A program made the position numbers and the translations under genes. Below the pieces are notes generated by a model that saw only the letters and a list, made by a program, of their open reading frames with translations, had not been told where the DNA came from and searched no databases. Below are positions 15,065 through 21,663 of a DNA stretch of 21,663 nucleotides, in pieces. How positions within the stretch are numbered: the first letter of the stretch is position 1; every line of letters begins with the position of its first letter. Source of the DNA: JAJFVC01 sp039698075 (GTDB taxonomy: Bacteria; Planctomycetota; Planctomycetia; Pirellulales; Thermoguttaceae); assembly GCA_039698075.1 (NCBI GenBank), contig JBDKTJ010000089.1, forward strand, positions 1-21,663. Direction: 5' to 3'.

Positions 15065-15328
15065 TTAGGCTGATTGGCTGGCATTGACGGTTACTGCGTT
15101 CGCCTTCTGCTGATATATCCAGGTGTGAACGTCGGCCGCCGCCTTGGCGAGGTTCGGCAAGTCGCGGTCCTCGAAAGATGTGGACTCGCCCCACACCTCC
15201 CCGTCCTTGTAGACGCGACAAAAAGTCGTGTTGTAGAAATATCCGGCCTGACTGTTGTTAGCCCAAACGGCCGCCGACACGTTGCCGTAGCGGATGCGAT
15301 GGACGGGCTTGTTCGTGATGTCTGACAT
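15065..15328 (-). CDS. 87-aa conserved hypothetical protein of mobile-element type
   Basis: The product starts MSDITNKPVHRIRYGNVSAA and continues through a short beta-rich run (VWANNSQAGYFYNTTFCRVYKDG) and a helix, LPNLAKAAADVHTWIYQQ. The pattern basic strand, AxW, Y/F-rich strands, D-L-x-x-L-A-K-A-A-x-x-x-H-x-W-I recalls a small protein family I associate with planctomycete genomes and plasmid-like elements; function unknown. A compact single-stranded nucleic-acid-binding fold is possible but only a guess. GGAG precedes the ATG at 15328; an ATG at 15355 is upstream. It follows the ParA partner gene by 60 nt and is probably in the same operon. Confidence 0.7.
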   Translation of the reverse strand: MSDITNKPVHRIRYGNVSAAVWANNSQAGYFYNTTFCRVYKDGEVWGESTSFEDRDLPNLAKAAADVHTWIYQQKANAVTVNASQSA

Positions 15329-15388
15329 AATGCGTCTCCGTGATGCAAAGTTCATTCGTATTATGGTGGCGGAGATGCACGCGGTTTC

Positions 15389-15745
15389 TTATCGCACGCC
15401 GGGCTTCGGCGTTCGCTGCCGCCGGTGGTAATCCGTCAAGGCTCGTTCGACCAAGTGGCTGAATTGGCTGCGGGCGTCCCAGGACCAATCCCGATAGGAC
15501 GCAACCAAGTCGCTGCTCAGCCAAACCGTGACTTTCTCCTTGGGCGGTGTCGGCGTGGTTGTCTTGCCCAGCGGTCGGCCGCGACGTGATCCCTTTTGGC
15601 TCGTGGGCTTGCGTCCATCGCCGGCCGATCTGGCGATGGGCGGTTGCTGGGCGACTACCGGCGTTGGCGGTGCAATGCCGGCTCGGGCTTCGGTGGATAG
15701 GATGCCGTTGAGCACGTTGGAAATGCCCGTTCCCGATTTCGTCAC
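15389..15745 (-). CDS. ParA partner, ribbon-helix-helix-like DNA-binding protein
   Basis: A 118-aa protein with a disordered, Pro/Thr/Arg-rich N-terminal half (residues 1-70, including SRRGRPLGKTTT). Its compact C-terminal segment, KVTVWLSSDLVASYRDWSWD followed by FSHLVERALTDY, fits a ribbon-helix-helix dimer: strand, then two helices. Its ATG overlaps the parA stop as ATGA, indicating translational coupling, the usual layout for a ParA plus centromere-binding protein. It would bind parS-like repeats and activate the ParA ATPase. It has no ParB nuclease or KorB domain. Assignment rests mainly on position and the short C-terminal pattern. Confidence 0.65.
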   Translation of the reverse strand: MTKSGTGISNVLNGILSTEARAGIAPPTPVVAQQPPIARSAGDGRKPTSQKGSRRGRPLGKTTTPTPPKEKVTVWLSSDLVASYRDWSWDARSQFSHLVERALTDYHRRQRTPKPGVR

Positions 15746-16482
15746 GGCAATACTCCGCTGAGCTTCTTGAGCACGTCGGCGTAATCGTCCAGTGCCTTCG
15801 ACGAAGCGAGTCGGTGAATCTTGCCACGGGTCGTGGCGTAGAGAATCCGCGAATCGCTGCGAACCGTACCCAGCAGCGGGCCGAAAAGGCTGACTTCCAT
15901 GCCCATCTGTTTGGTGATCGTCCGTCGTTGGTGGGCGTTGGTCACAACAATGCCAAGGAAGCTCAAATCTGAGTTGACCCGTTCGCGGATGGCGTGAAGC
16001 GTCATGTTCAAGTGAATGAGGGCGTAAAGCTCAAATCCACCGGGCTGGACGACGGCGATCATGCCGCCGGCCGTGGCCAGGGCGTTGACGGACAGCACGC
16101 CCAGCGACGGCGGGCAGTCAAGCAGGACTACGGCGTTGTCGGGCAGCGGCGTCTTTTCCAGGGCCAAGCGGAGAAAGAACTCGCGGCCGGGTTCGTTGAG
16201 CAATTCAATCTCCGCCCGGCCAAGCTCGATAGTGCTCGGCGTCAGCGTGAGATTGTCGGTAACAGACTGCACCGGCAACCCAGCCCGGCTCGTCAGGGCG
16301 TTGTAGAAACCGTCCGTGTCGTCGGTTCGTCCGAACGCCCGCGAGAGACTTGCTTGCGGATCGAGATCGACACAATGCACCGGCGTGCCGGCCCGACTCA
16401 ACAACACGGCGAGTGCGGCGGTCGTGGTTGTCTTGGCAGTGCCTCCCTTCTGATTGGCTATGGCAATGATCTTGATCGGCAT
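15742..16482 (-). CDS. parA: ParA-family partition ATPase
   Basis: A 246-aa P-loop ATPase with the deviant Walker A motif KGGTAKT at residues 12-18 (both the signature Lys12 and the P-loop Lys17 present), Walker A' DLDPQAS at 39-45, and Walker B LLDCPPSLG at about 120-128. The length fits small ParA proteins lacking the extra N-terminal HTH (type Ib-like or chromosomal-like). GAGG lies just before the ATG. It drives segregation of the element by forming ATP-dependent patches on DNA. It is first in the operon with its RHH partner and the 87-aa protein, and repeats upstream (16557-16597) are likely operators. This is strong evidence that the element is, or was, a replicating plasmid. Confidence 0.93.
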   Translation of the reverse strand: MPIKIIAIANQKGGTAKTTTTAALAVLLSRAGTPVHCVDLDPQASLSRAFGRTDDTDGFYNALTSRAGLPVQSVTDNLTLTPSTIELGRAEIELLNEPGREFFLRLALEKTPLPDNAVVLLDCPPSLGVLSVNALATAGGMIAVVQPGGFELYALIHLNMTLHAIRERVNSDLSFLGIVVTNAHQRRTITKQMGMEVSLFGPLLGTVRSDSRILYATTRGKIHRLASSKALDDYADVLKKLSGVLP

Positions 16483-16556
16483 TTACCTCAAGAGCTAACA
16501 CGCCGCCGGCATTCCGGCAAGAACCGTTTTTCCGCTGTTCGGGCGTTGCCATAATG

Positions 16557-16597
16557 CTGGCGTTTCTGGCAATCTGGCATTACAAGCATTTCATGCC
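16557..16597. promoter_or_regulatory. Direct and inverted repeats upstream of parA (operator/parS candidate)
   Basis: CTGGC occurs three times in phase at 16557, 16566 and 16574. The last copy begins an inverted pair TGGCAT / ATGCCA enclosing a 12-nt spacer (about 16575-16596). A further GCCGG-CATT-CCGGC palindrome lies close to the parA start at about 16505-16518. Repeats at this position in par operons are usually bound by the RHH partner and serve as operator and centromere. Function is inferred. Confidence 0.5.
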
Positions 16598-16649
16598 AAA
16601 ACCGTTCGATTAGAATCTGCCCGACTTTACGCTTGATGCTCACAAGACT

Positions 16650-18386
16650 TCAGGCAAATAGTGATTTTAGGCGACTCTTGATCAGCTCTTCGCGGGCTAT
16701 CAGAAAATCGGGGAATCGCTCGAACTTCCACAGCAACTTATCCTCGGGAATCAAATGCCTTTTCAGAAAACAGGGGTCGCGAGATGCCAGCCATTCATCG
16801 ACAGGCATATCCTGTTTACCGATGTTCTCTTGAGCAAGTAGCAAGCACAGATTGCCAATGCAATCCCGCTTGTCCATCCAATCAAGACGTCCCAGTGAGG
16901 CCATTTCTTTCTTCTTGAACATGCTTCTTGCGAAAATGTGATCTTGATGAAATGGCATCGTTCCCCAGGCTGCATCATCATAAAACAATGACAAGGCAAG
17001 GAATGTCTGCTGGCCGCCGTAGGCCATGTCCAGCACATCATCGATCGCATAATCGTCAAACAAAGCGGAAATGCCAGTCTTTGCGATCGTAGTGTTGATA
17101 GAGTCTACTGGGAAATCGGCTCCTGGATTCGGTATCGATTGAATGTCACTGCGGATGTCTCGTAGCAACCCATCGGATGCTCGGCCAAAAGCTCCCTTAA
17201 GTAACGCTGTGATAAGCCAGCGACGGATGTTGTCGGCATTCGTTGCATCGAACGGTGTTGATCCTCGAAGCGTTGTTCTTGGATTCTTGAATAGGTAGTA
17301 GATGATTGGAATGAGTGCATTGACACTCGTTAGGTTATCGCGGTCGATGCCAAACGAGTTTGCCAGGTCCACGCCTCGCTCGACTGCTTTCTTTACCGCA
17401 GGCCACTGCTCACGAATCAGAGAAAGGTTGTCGTTGTTGAAGTTCTGGACTTTGTACGCGACAGGCAAGTCTGTGAGTACCAAACAGGACTTCATGATGA
17501 AATCTTTGTCAAAGTCATTTCGCCGTGTAAGTTCTGCGTTAATTCGATCCAGGAAATTGAATATTTCCTCTCGGGCATTTACGTCACCCCAATTGTTCGT
17601 TACCATTGAAAGCAATAAGTCTGACTTACTCAGTTTTGTGCCGCCTTCGTTGGCCCGCACAAAAATATCCAACACGCGATCATAATCCTGGTCAGTCTCG
17701 GTGTAGTAAGCGATTACTTCGTCAACATGCACTGCTTGGTATAGGCGTTCGAGGTTGCGACGGAATATCTTCACTCGCCCTCTTGGTACTTCATCTGGCA
17801 AGGACTCTTCTGCTTCATCTAAAAACACTTCAAACTTCTGACGTTCATCAAAATCCAAAATCCGTCCTACACGGAACCAATGGTGGTCAGCATCAGGAAC
17901 TGGAGTGTCTTCCATGAAATTAAACCGATAGTAGATTCCTTCCTCACTACCGTCGCCATCAAGTCTTGGGTCAGCCAAGAGATCCAGATGCAGCCGTTGT
18001 TGGCTCCAAGCGTCTGGATTATCCCATCGCTTGTACTTCTTCTTGATTGTGTAAACGCCTTTGAGGCCGATAATCAGCGACGTCAGTCGCTGCTGTCCGT
18101 CGAGAACAAGCGAAAGGTTTGTGATTCCATTAGTGCAGGCAAGCTCGTTGTGGGTGCCGCCATGTCTTGCTTTCTCCAAAAACTCGTACACCTGCCATTT
18201 GTCGCGGTTTTCGGGCTTCAACTCCCAAAACAAAAACGAACTGATTGGATAACCTCGCATTATTGAGTCAAACAACTGGATGATCTGCTCCGGCTTCCAG
18301 ACAAACTCACGTTGAATGGCCGGAAGGAAATACTGGCGGTTCATGCGGCCAATCGTGGTTGCGATAGTTTCCGATTTGTAACTCAT
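16650..18386 (-). CDS. DUF262 / HNH (DUF1524-like) protein, probable anti-phage nuclease
   Basis: A 578-aa protein with an N-terminal DUF262 (ParB/sulfiredoxin-fold) domain: FLPAIQREFVWKPEQI at about 21-35 and LVLDGQQRLTSLI at about 93-105. The C terminus is HNH-like: HQDHIF at about 480-485, GNLCLL at 511-516, then NIGKQ. This arrangement occurs in GmrSD-type modification-dependent enzymes and related single-gene defence proteins, where DUF262 hydrolyses NTP and the HNH domain cuts DNA. The ATG at 18386 gives the normal family N terminus; the frame is also open to a TTG at 18503. No partner gene is adjacent. It lies between parA and the replication gene as independent cargo. Defence is inferred from family, not shown. 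Confidence 0.85.
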   Translation of the reverse strand: MSYKSETIATTIGRMNRQYFLPAIQREFVWKPEQIIQLFDSIMRGYPISSFLFWELKPENRDKWQVYEFLEKARHGGTHNELACTNGITNLSLVLDGQQRLTSLIIGLKGVYTIKKKYKRWDNPDAWSQQRLHLDLLADPRLDGDGSEEGIYYRFNFMEDTPVPDADHHWFRVGRILDFDERQKFEVFLDEAEESLPDEVPRGRVKIFRRNLERLYQAVHVDEVIAYYTETDQDYDRVLDIFVRANEGGTKLSKSDLLLSMVTNNWGDVNAREEIFNFLDRINAELTRRNDFDKDFIMKSCLVLTDLPVAYKVQNFNNDNLSLIREQWPAVKKAVERGVDLANSFGIDRDNLTSVNALIPIIYYLFKNPRTTLRGSTPFDATNADNIRRWLITALLKGAFGRASDGLLRDIRSDIQSIPNPGADFPVDSINTTIAKTGISALFDDYAIDDVLDMAYGGQQTFLALSLFYDDAAWGTMPFHQDHIFARSMFKKKEMASLGRLDWMDKRDCIGNLCLLLAQENIGKQDMPVDEWLASRDPCFLKRHLIPEDKLLWKFERFPDFLIAREELIKSRLKSLFA

Positions 18387-18891
18387 GATGGTGGCTACCA
18401 ACAGGGTGAAATAGGAGTGGGCTTGCCGAATGCGATCTGCAATTTCAGGCAGTGTTTCAAAACGGTTAGTTATGGCTGGTGATGTGCCGAATTGAGAGTA
18501 CAATCAGTTTAGAGGCTTCGGCAAGCCGGTCAATCACCCCCGTTTGGATGATTCGCCTGTGCGGCTTGAAAGAGGCAGGGCGTGTGATAGTCAAGGCATC
18601 ACATTGTTCACTACCGTGACCTGAGACAGGAAAGTACCGGGAACCGACGCAGATTTCTACCGGGATTGGAGACAGGATTCAGGGCCGGAATACCGGGCTT
18701 TGAAGCAGGCTTGCCGGGGATAGGGGCACGAAATTACAGGGTTGTCGGCGGCCCTACTTCTTGTTATTCAACTAATAAGAGACAGACAACAACGGCGGCA
18801 CGGCCTTGTTGCTTTTGGAATCGGGAACAAAGTGAAAGGAAGAAGAAACACGACAGGCGAAACTGTCCGACAGCAAAGTCATCTCAATCGA
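18387..18891. other. Origin-type intergenic region between DUF262 and replication initiator
   Basis: A 505-nt divergent intergenic region. It holds the iterons (18612-18741), a modestly AT-rich patch at about 18752-18778 with a weak DnaA-box-like TTATTCAAC (18764-18772), and an 11-bp inverted pair GGCTTGCCGAA (18420-18430) / its complement (18517-18527). Together these suit a plasmid replication origin next to its initiator gene. Confidence 0.6.
18612..18741. repeat. Iterons of 21-23 bp (putative replication origin)
   Basis: TACCGGG or a close variant occurs at 18612, 18635, 18658, 18691, 18712 and 18735, giving steps of 23, 23, 33, 21 and 23 nt. Within the units, G at position 12 and CA at 16-17 recur in all five full units, most showing GA...CAGG. 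Same-strand repeats with helical-turn spacing directly upstream of a replication initiator are the hallmark of iteron-controlled plasmid origins. The 33-nt step equals one unit plus 10 nt. Confidence 0.72.
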
Positions 18892-20292
18892 ATGGGACGC
18901 GATGAAATGAATCTGGCAGAGTTTCCGTTGGCCGCATTGGCTGATCGGGTGCCGAAAGACTGCAAGACGCTGGTTTTTGAGGATCAAGCCTGGGACAAAG
19001 GACAGAAGCAGTGGGTTCTTCGGCGGCTGACGATTTCCGCTTCCGACAAATTCGGGCTGCCGACGGCGTTGGACGACGAAGTGATCGTGGGGCTTGTGCA
19101 ACTGAGCAAGGCAATCAACTTCGCCGATCGCCATGTGCCCTTCAGCCGCTACCAATTGGTTCATCTGCTCGGCTGGCGTGACGAAGGCAAAAGCTATGCT
19201 CGGGTGGAAGAATCGCTCAAACGCTGGCTCGGCGTATCGCTCTACTACGAAAACGCTTGGTGGGACAAGTGCCGCAAGCGTTGGATGGACGCCCATTTTC
19301 ATTTGCTCGACAACGTGACCTTGTGCCGCCGGCCGAGACGCGGTGAGCGGGCTAGTGACGGAGATGGCGGCCGTCCGCTGTCGTCGTTCACCTGGAACGA
19401 CATTATCTTTCGCAGCTTTCAGGCCGGCAATCTCAGGAGCATCGACTTGGACTTCTACAGGTCGCTCAAGTCGTCGGTCGCCAAGCGGATGTACCGCTTT
19501 CTCGACAAGCACTTCTACTTCGGCGTCAGGCAGCAATACCGGCTCATGGAGTTTGCCCAAGAACACATCGGGCTAAGCCGGAACTACGATGTCGCCCAAT
19601 TGAAACGGCGTTTGTCGCCGGCAATCGAAGAGTTGGAAAACGGCGGCTATCTGGAGCCGATGCCGTCCAAAGAGCGATTCATCTGTATGCGGCGTGGGCA
19701 GTGGGATGTTGTTTTCGTCCGTGCCGCCAAAGCAACCGCAAAAGGCGAATCGAATCCGCCAGTTGGCGTGGCAGCCCAACTAATTGAGCGTGGCGTGACG
19801 GGCTCGACGGCTGCGGAATTGGTGCGAATCTATCCCGCCGACAAAATCAAGGCCAAACTCCAGGTGTTTGACCAACTGACGGCTTGTCGGGATAGGCGAA
19901 TCTCAAAGAATCCGGCGGGTTATCTCGTTCAGTCGATTCGCAAAGACTACATGCCTCCGGCGGAGTTTCGGAATCTGCCGGCTGCAATCGGCGGTAGGAG
20001 CAAGACACCCACAAGAAAGAACGCGAGTGCCCGAAAGCCGACAGTCTCATCCAAGAAGTTCTACGTGGAACAGAAAATCCAGAAGCATCTCGCAGAGTTG
20101 TCGCCCGAAGGGCTGGCTGAGCTTGAAATCGAAGCCCTGAAGTCGTCGCCATCGCTTCTCGTCCAAAGGTTTCGCCAAGCGGTTGTATCGGGAAGCGAGA
20201 AGCTCGTCCGGGAGTACCGCCGCTGCTTGCTCGAAGGACATCTGCGAGCAATCTTCCGATTGAGGGATGCCTCGACTTCACAGCGGACGTGA
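18892..20292 (+). CDS. RPA-type plasmid replication initiator protein
   Basis: About 466 aa. The N-terminal two-thirds match the replication initiator protein A pattern: DEMNLAEFPLAALADR, KTLVFED, LTISASDKFGLPTALDDEVIVGLVQLSK, VPFSRYQLVHLLGW, a winged-helix region with SYARVEESLKRWLGVSLYYENAWWD, then SSVAKRMYRFLDKHFYFG. The C terminus (about 330-466) is helical and basic and probably differs between relatives. The start is uncertain: ATG 18892 is used here, and ATG 18907 or GTG 18832 remain possible because none has a clear Shine-Dalgarno sequence. Iterons lie about 150-280 nt upstream. It should bind them and open the origin. Its presence on a tRNA-linked element argues for an integrated plasmid or an integrative element that can replicate. 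Confidence 0.85.
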   Translation: MGRDEMNLAEFPLAALADRVPKDCKTLVFEDQAWDKGQKQWVLRRLTISASDKFGLPTALDDEVIVGLVQLSKAINFADRHVPFSRYQLVHLLGWRDEGKSYARVEESLKRWLGVSLYYENAWWDKCRKRWMDAHFHLLDNVTLCRRPRRGERASDGDGGRPLSSFTWNDIIFRSFQAGNLRSIDLDFYRSLKSSVAKRMYRFLDKHFYFGVRQQYRLMEFAQEHIGLSRNYDVAQLKRRLSPAIEELENGGYLEPMPSKERFICMRRGQWDVVFVRAAKATAKGESNPPVGVAAQLIERGVTGSTAAELVRIYPADKIKAKLQVFDQLTACRDRRISKNPAGYLVQSIRKDYMPPAEFRNLPAAIGGRSKTPTRKNASARKPTVSSKKFYVEQKIQKHLAELSPEGLAELEIEALKSSPSLLVQRFRQAVVSGSEKLVREYRRCLLEGHLRAIFRLRDASTSQRT

Positions 20293-20355
20293 AGTACCTG
20301 AACGACGTGTCGTTGCCGTTGCCAAATGCCGTTCTACTGTCGCCTGCCCGGCCGC

Positions 20356-21228
20356 TTACGCGGCGGTGGCCAGTGACTCGGAGCGGCTGTTCTTTCGGCG
20401 TTGCCTTCGCGGCGTCGCCTTGGCATCGCTGGCTGCCGTTCTTACGGTGAAGCCGGTTTGGTCGTTCTTTGCTCGGCCTTTGGCGGTTAGCCCTACGATC
20501 ATGCCCGGCTGGTCGAGGAATCTGGCGTCGTGCTTGTCGCCGTCGATGACTGGGAATCCCCAGTGCGTTTGTGAAACCTCCGGCCAGAAGACAACGGCTA
20601 CCGTGCCCCCGTGTTGCAGGATTTCGCGGGCCTTGTCGTGGTTGCCCGGCTGTGCGGAAAACGTGAGGTGATAGTTTCGGGGCCATGTCGGGTCTGAAAG
20701 GAATTGTTCCATCCGAGCGGGAACCTTCGTGTAGTCGAAGAACTGGATGTTTGGGAACTCCGTGAACAGTTCCGGGTGAAGCCGTTCCCACGGGATGTCG
20801 CTTGAGCCGTTGAGTCGGACGGCTGGGACAAGCCCTAATCTCTTGGCCTCTTCTTCCAAGCGGCTCAACTCCACGGTCAGCATCTGAAGGAAGAGTTGCG
20901 GTTTCTCCACGAAGAGTGCGGTTCGGCAGTCGCGGGCGAGTGCGTGTGTTGGCATCTGCATCCGTCCGCTGGAATGTCCGAGGCAGGCTGCCAAGCATCC
21001 CTGCGTCGCGTGGGAACAGAAGACTCCGGGAGTGAAGAACAAAACCTTTGCCAGAACGCCGATGCAGCGGCTCTTTTCGGTCTTTTTGGACGATCCGAGC
21101 AGAAACTTGGGCAGCCCGTGATTCTGAAGGATCTCGGCCGCTGATAGTTTCCCCCAGGCTGTTTTCGGATCGCCGGAGCGGAGTATCGGGAGCGTGGGTT
21201 TTGCGTTGGTCGGTTGCGTCTTTTTCAT
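20356..21228 (-). CDS. Cysteine-motif mobile-element protein (Gp88/DUF7227-like)
   Basis: A 290-aa protein with a Cys cluster GVFCSHATQGCLAACLGHSSGRM (C71, C78, C82) plus C101 in ARDCRTALF. Strand-turn motifs of a barrel follow: VPAVRLNGSSDIPWE, FPNIQFFDYTKVPARM, NYHLTFSAQPGNHDKA, GTVAVVFWP. This layout resembles phage and plasmid proteins of the Gp88/DUF7227 kind; I recall the resemblance and could not check it. The cysteines could hold a metal or Fe-S cluster. Reaction unknown. The ATG at 21228 follows AAAGGAGGAAC, a strong but hairpin-buried ribosome binding site, so translation is probably regulated. It converges with the replication gene, 63 nt apart. Composition at the C terminus is basic (RRQRRKNSRS). 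Confidence 0.65.
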   Translation of the reverse strand: MKKTQPTNAKPTLPILRSGDPKTAWGKLSAAEILQNHGLPKFLLGSSKKTEKSRCIGVLAKVLFFTPGVFCSHATQGCLAACLGHSSGRMQMPTHALARDCRTALFVEKPQLFLQMLTVELSRLEEEAKRLGLVPAVRLNGSSDIPWERLHPELFTEFPNIQFFDYTKVPARMEQFLSDPTWPRNYHLTFSAQPGNHDKAREILQHGGTVAVVFWPEVSQTHWGFPVIDGDKHDARFLDQPGMIVGLTAKGRAKNDQTGFTVRTAASDAKATPRRQRRKNSRSESLATAA

Positions 21229-21283
21229 GGTGTTCCTCCTTTCGGTTTTTGCCCGGCTGCTGGAACCGAAAGGAGGAACGCCA
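21228..21283 (-). promoter_or_regulatory. Hairpin sequestering the ribosome binding site
   Basis: Arms 21232-21247 and 21264-21279 (AACCGAAAGGAGGAAC) are perfect reverse complements over 16 bases. Four more base pairs, one a wobble, extend the stem to 20 bp at 21228-21247 / 21264-21283. On the minus-strand transcript the 3' arm contains AAAGGAGG and ends at the A of the start codon. A stem like this should block ribosome binding until opened by a protein, small RNA, temperature or ongoing translation. Confidence 0.8.
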
Positions 21284-21397
21284 CGGGCCTTTGTTCGCCG
21301 CGAGAAAGAGAATAGGGCGGCTGAAGGCAAGGCTAGTGACAGCTTTGCTGGCACGGCCTTGCCTGCCGCCTGTGGTGGTGCGGCGAATGAAGGCCCG
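21284..21397. ncRNA. 114-nt rod-like structured element
   Basis: Three stacked stems nest here. The outer stem is 21284-21301 with 21380-21397 (18 pairs, two of them G-U on the plus strand). The middle stem is 21316-21333 with 21356-21370 (15 pairs with a 3-nt bulge). The inner stem is 21336-21343 with 21347-21354 around TTT. It directly adjoins the ribosome-binding-site hairpin. It could be part of the leader RNA, a plus-strand RNA, or a DNA cruciform such as a transfer or single-strand origin. Confidence 0.5.
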
Positions 21398-21663
21398 CTT
21401 CTTCTGAAAAAGACGCAACTGACTGACGCAGGACCAATGGTCCACAATGCTCTCGTGCGGCAACGAAATGCCGTGGGTGAATGAATCCGGCAGCGAGTCT
21501 TTCAATGCGGCCTGCCGCGATTTGCTTCGGTGTCGCAAAAGCTCCGCAAGAAGATGCTTAAGGCGGCCGGCTGAGGTATTCTCTTCAGTGCGGGACTTTT
21601 GTCCTGCGGTCGTCAGTGGTGCATGAACGTGCCGTTGCGGCCTTCCGATCGGACAGCACGCCC
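21398..21663. other. Terminal non-coding stretch
   Basis: No gene is recognised in the last 266 bases. A palindrome GGACC-AAT-GGTCC lies at 21431-21443 and a 7-bp hairpin with loop TTTT at 21590-21607. Both could be upstream control sites of the minus-strand gene at 20356-21228. Confidence 0.4.

Noticed and set aside
14704..15084. A 126-codon minus-strand frame after the 87-aa gene
   Set aside because: It overlaps the end of the 87-aa gene, has no ribosome binding site, and crosses the 14791-14818 hairpin.
18612..18741. CRISPR array interpretation of the repeats
   Set aside because: The conserved part is only about 7 nt with variable remainder, units are contiguous without spacers, and no cas gene is present.
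19847..21538. A 563-codon open frame on the minus strand
   Set aside because: It overlaps the replication gene in antisense and the cysteine-motif gene in another frame; the product is low-complexity, Arg/Ser/Pro-rich shadow sequence.

Overview
The window looks chromosomal and most likely comes from a planctomycete. This is judged from gene content only: a YXWGXW-repeat protein, CsrA, a DUF3309 miniprotein, a BON-type response regulator, and an RPA-type replication protein beside small planctomycete-like mobile-element proteins. No rRNA or other taxonomic marker is present. All family names come from recognising sequence motifs by eye; no database search was run.

Left part (1-8442, all genes on the minus strand). 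Reading in the direction of transcription, it holds a DUF2294/MpsC-family protein, CsrA, an 82-aa membrane protein, a response regulator with Glu at the phosphoacceptor position and a BON-like tail, a YXWGXW-repeat envelope protein, a DUF3309 miniprotein, a coiled-coil lipoprotein and a 54-aa two-helix membrane protein. A tight three-gene carbohydrate operon follows (GT4 glycosyltransferase, (alpha/alpha)-barrel-like protein, GH130 phosphorylase/hydrolase), then an overlapping DUF4160-DUF2442 pair. The first block reads as an envelope/stress-adaptation cluster, and the second as synthesis and turnover of a small glycan or compatible solute. The two smallest genes (4273-4437 and 4955-5116) are recognised from start, Shine-Dalgarno sequence and family resemblance.

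Middle part (8443-11240). A divergent intergenic region contains an intrinsic terminator lying ahead of the MpsC gene. A plus-strand TM-helix-repeat mechanosensitive-type channel and a second DUF2294/MpsC paralogue follow.

Right part (11374 to the end). A complete tRNA-Arg(CCG) gene borders what looks like an integrated plasmid-like element. The element has a tyrosine recombinase, a convergent HTH protein (excisionase-like), a 1.5-kb gene-poor stretch with strong hairpins, a ParA / RHH-partner / 87-aa operon, a DUF262-HNH protein (probable anti-phage cargo), and a divergent RPA-type replication initiator preceded by 21-23-bp iterons. Last comes a cysteine-motif protein of phage/plasmid type. 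Its Shine-Dalgarno sequence is buried in a 20-bp hairpin, with a second 114-nt rod-like structure directly upstream. The far end of the element is not in the window.

The most interesting signals are the structured leader at 21226-21397, the iteron origin at 18612-18741, the unusual position of the element on the 5' side of the tRNA, the 22-bp inverted repeat at 13644-13740, and the terminator in the MpsC leader.
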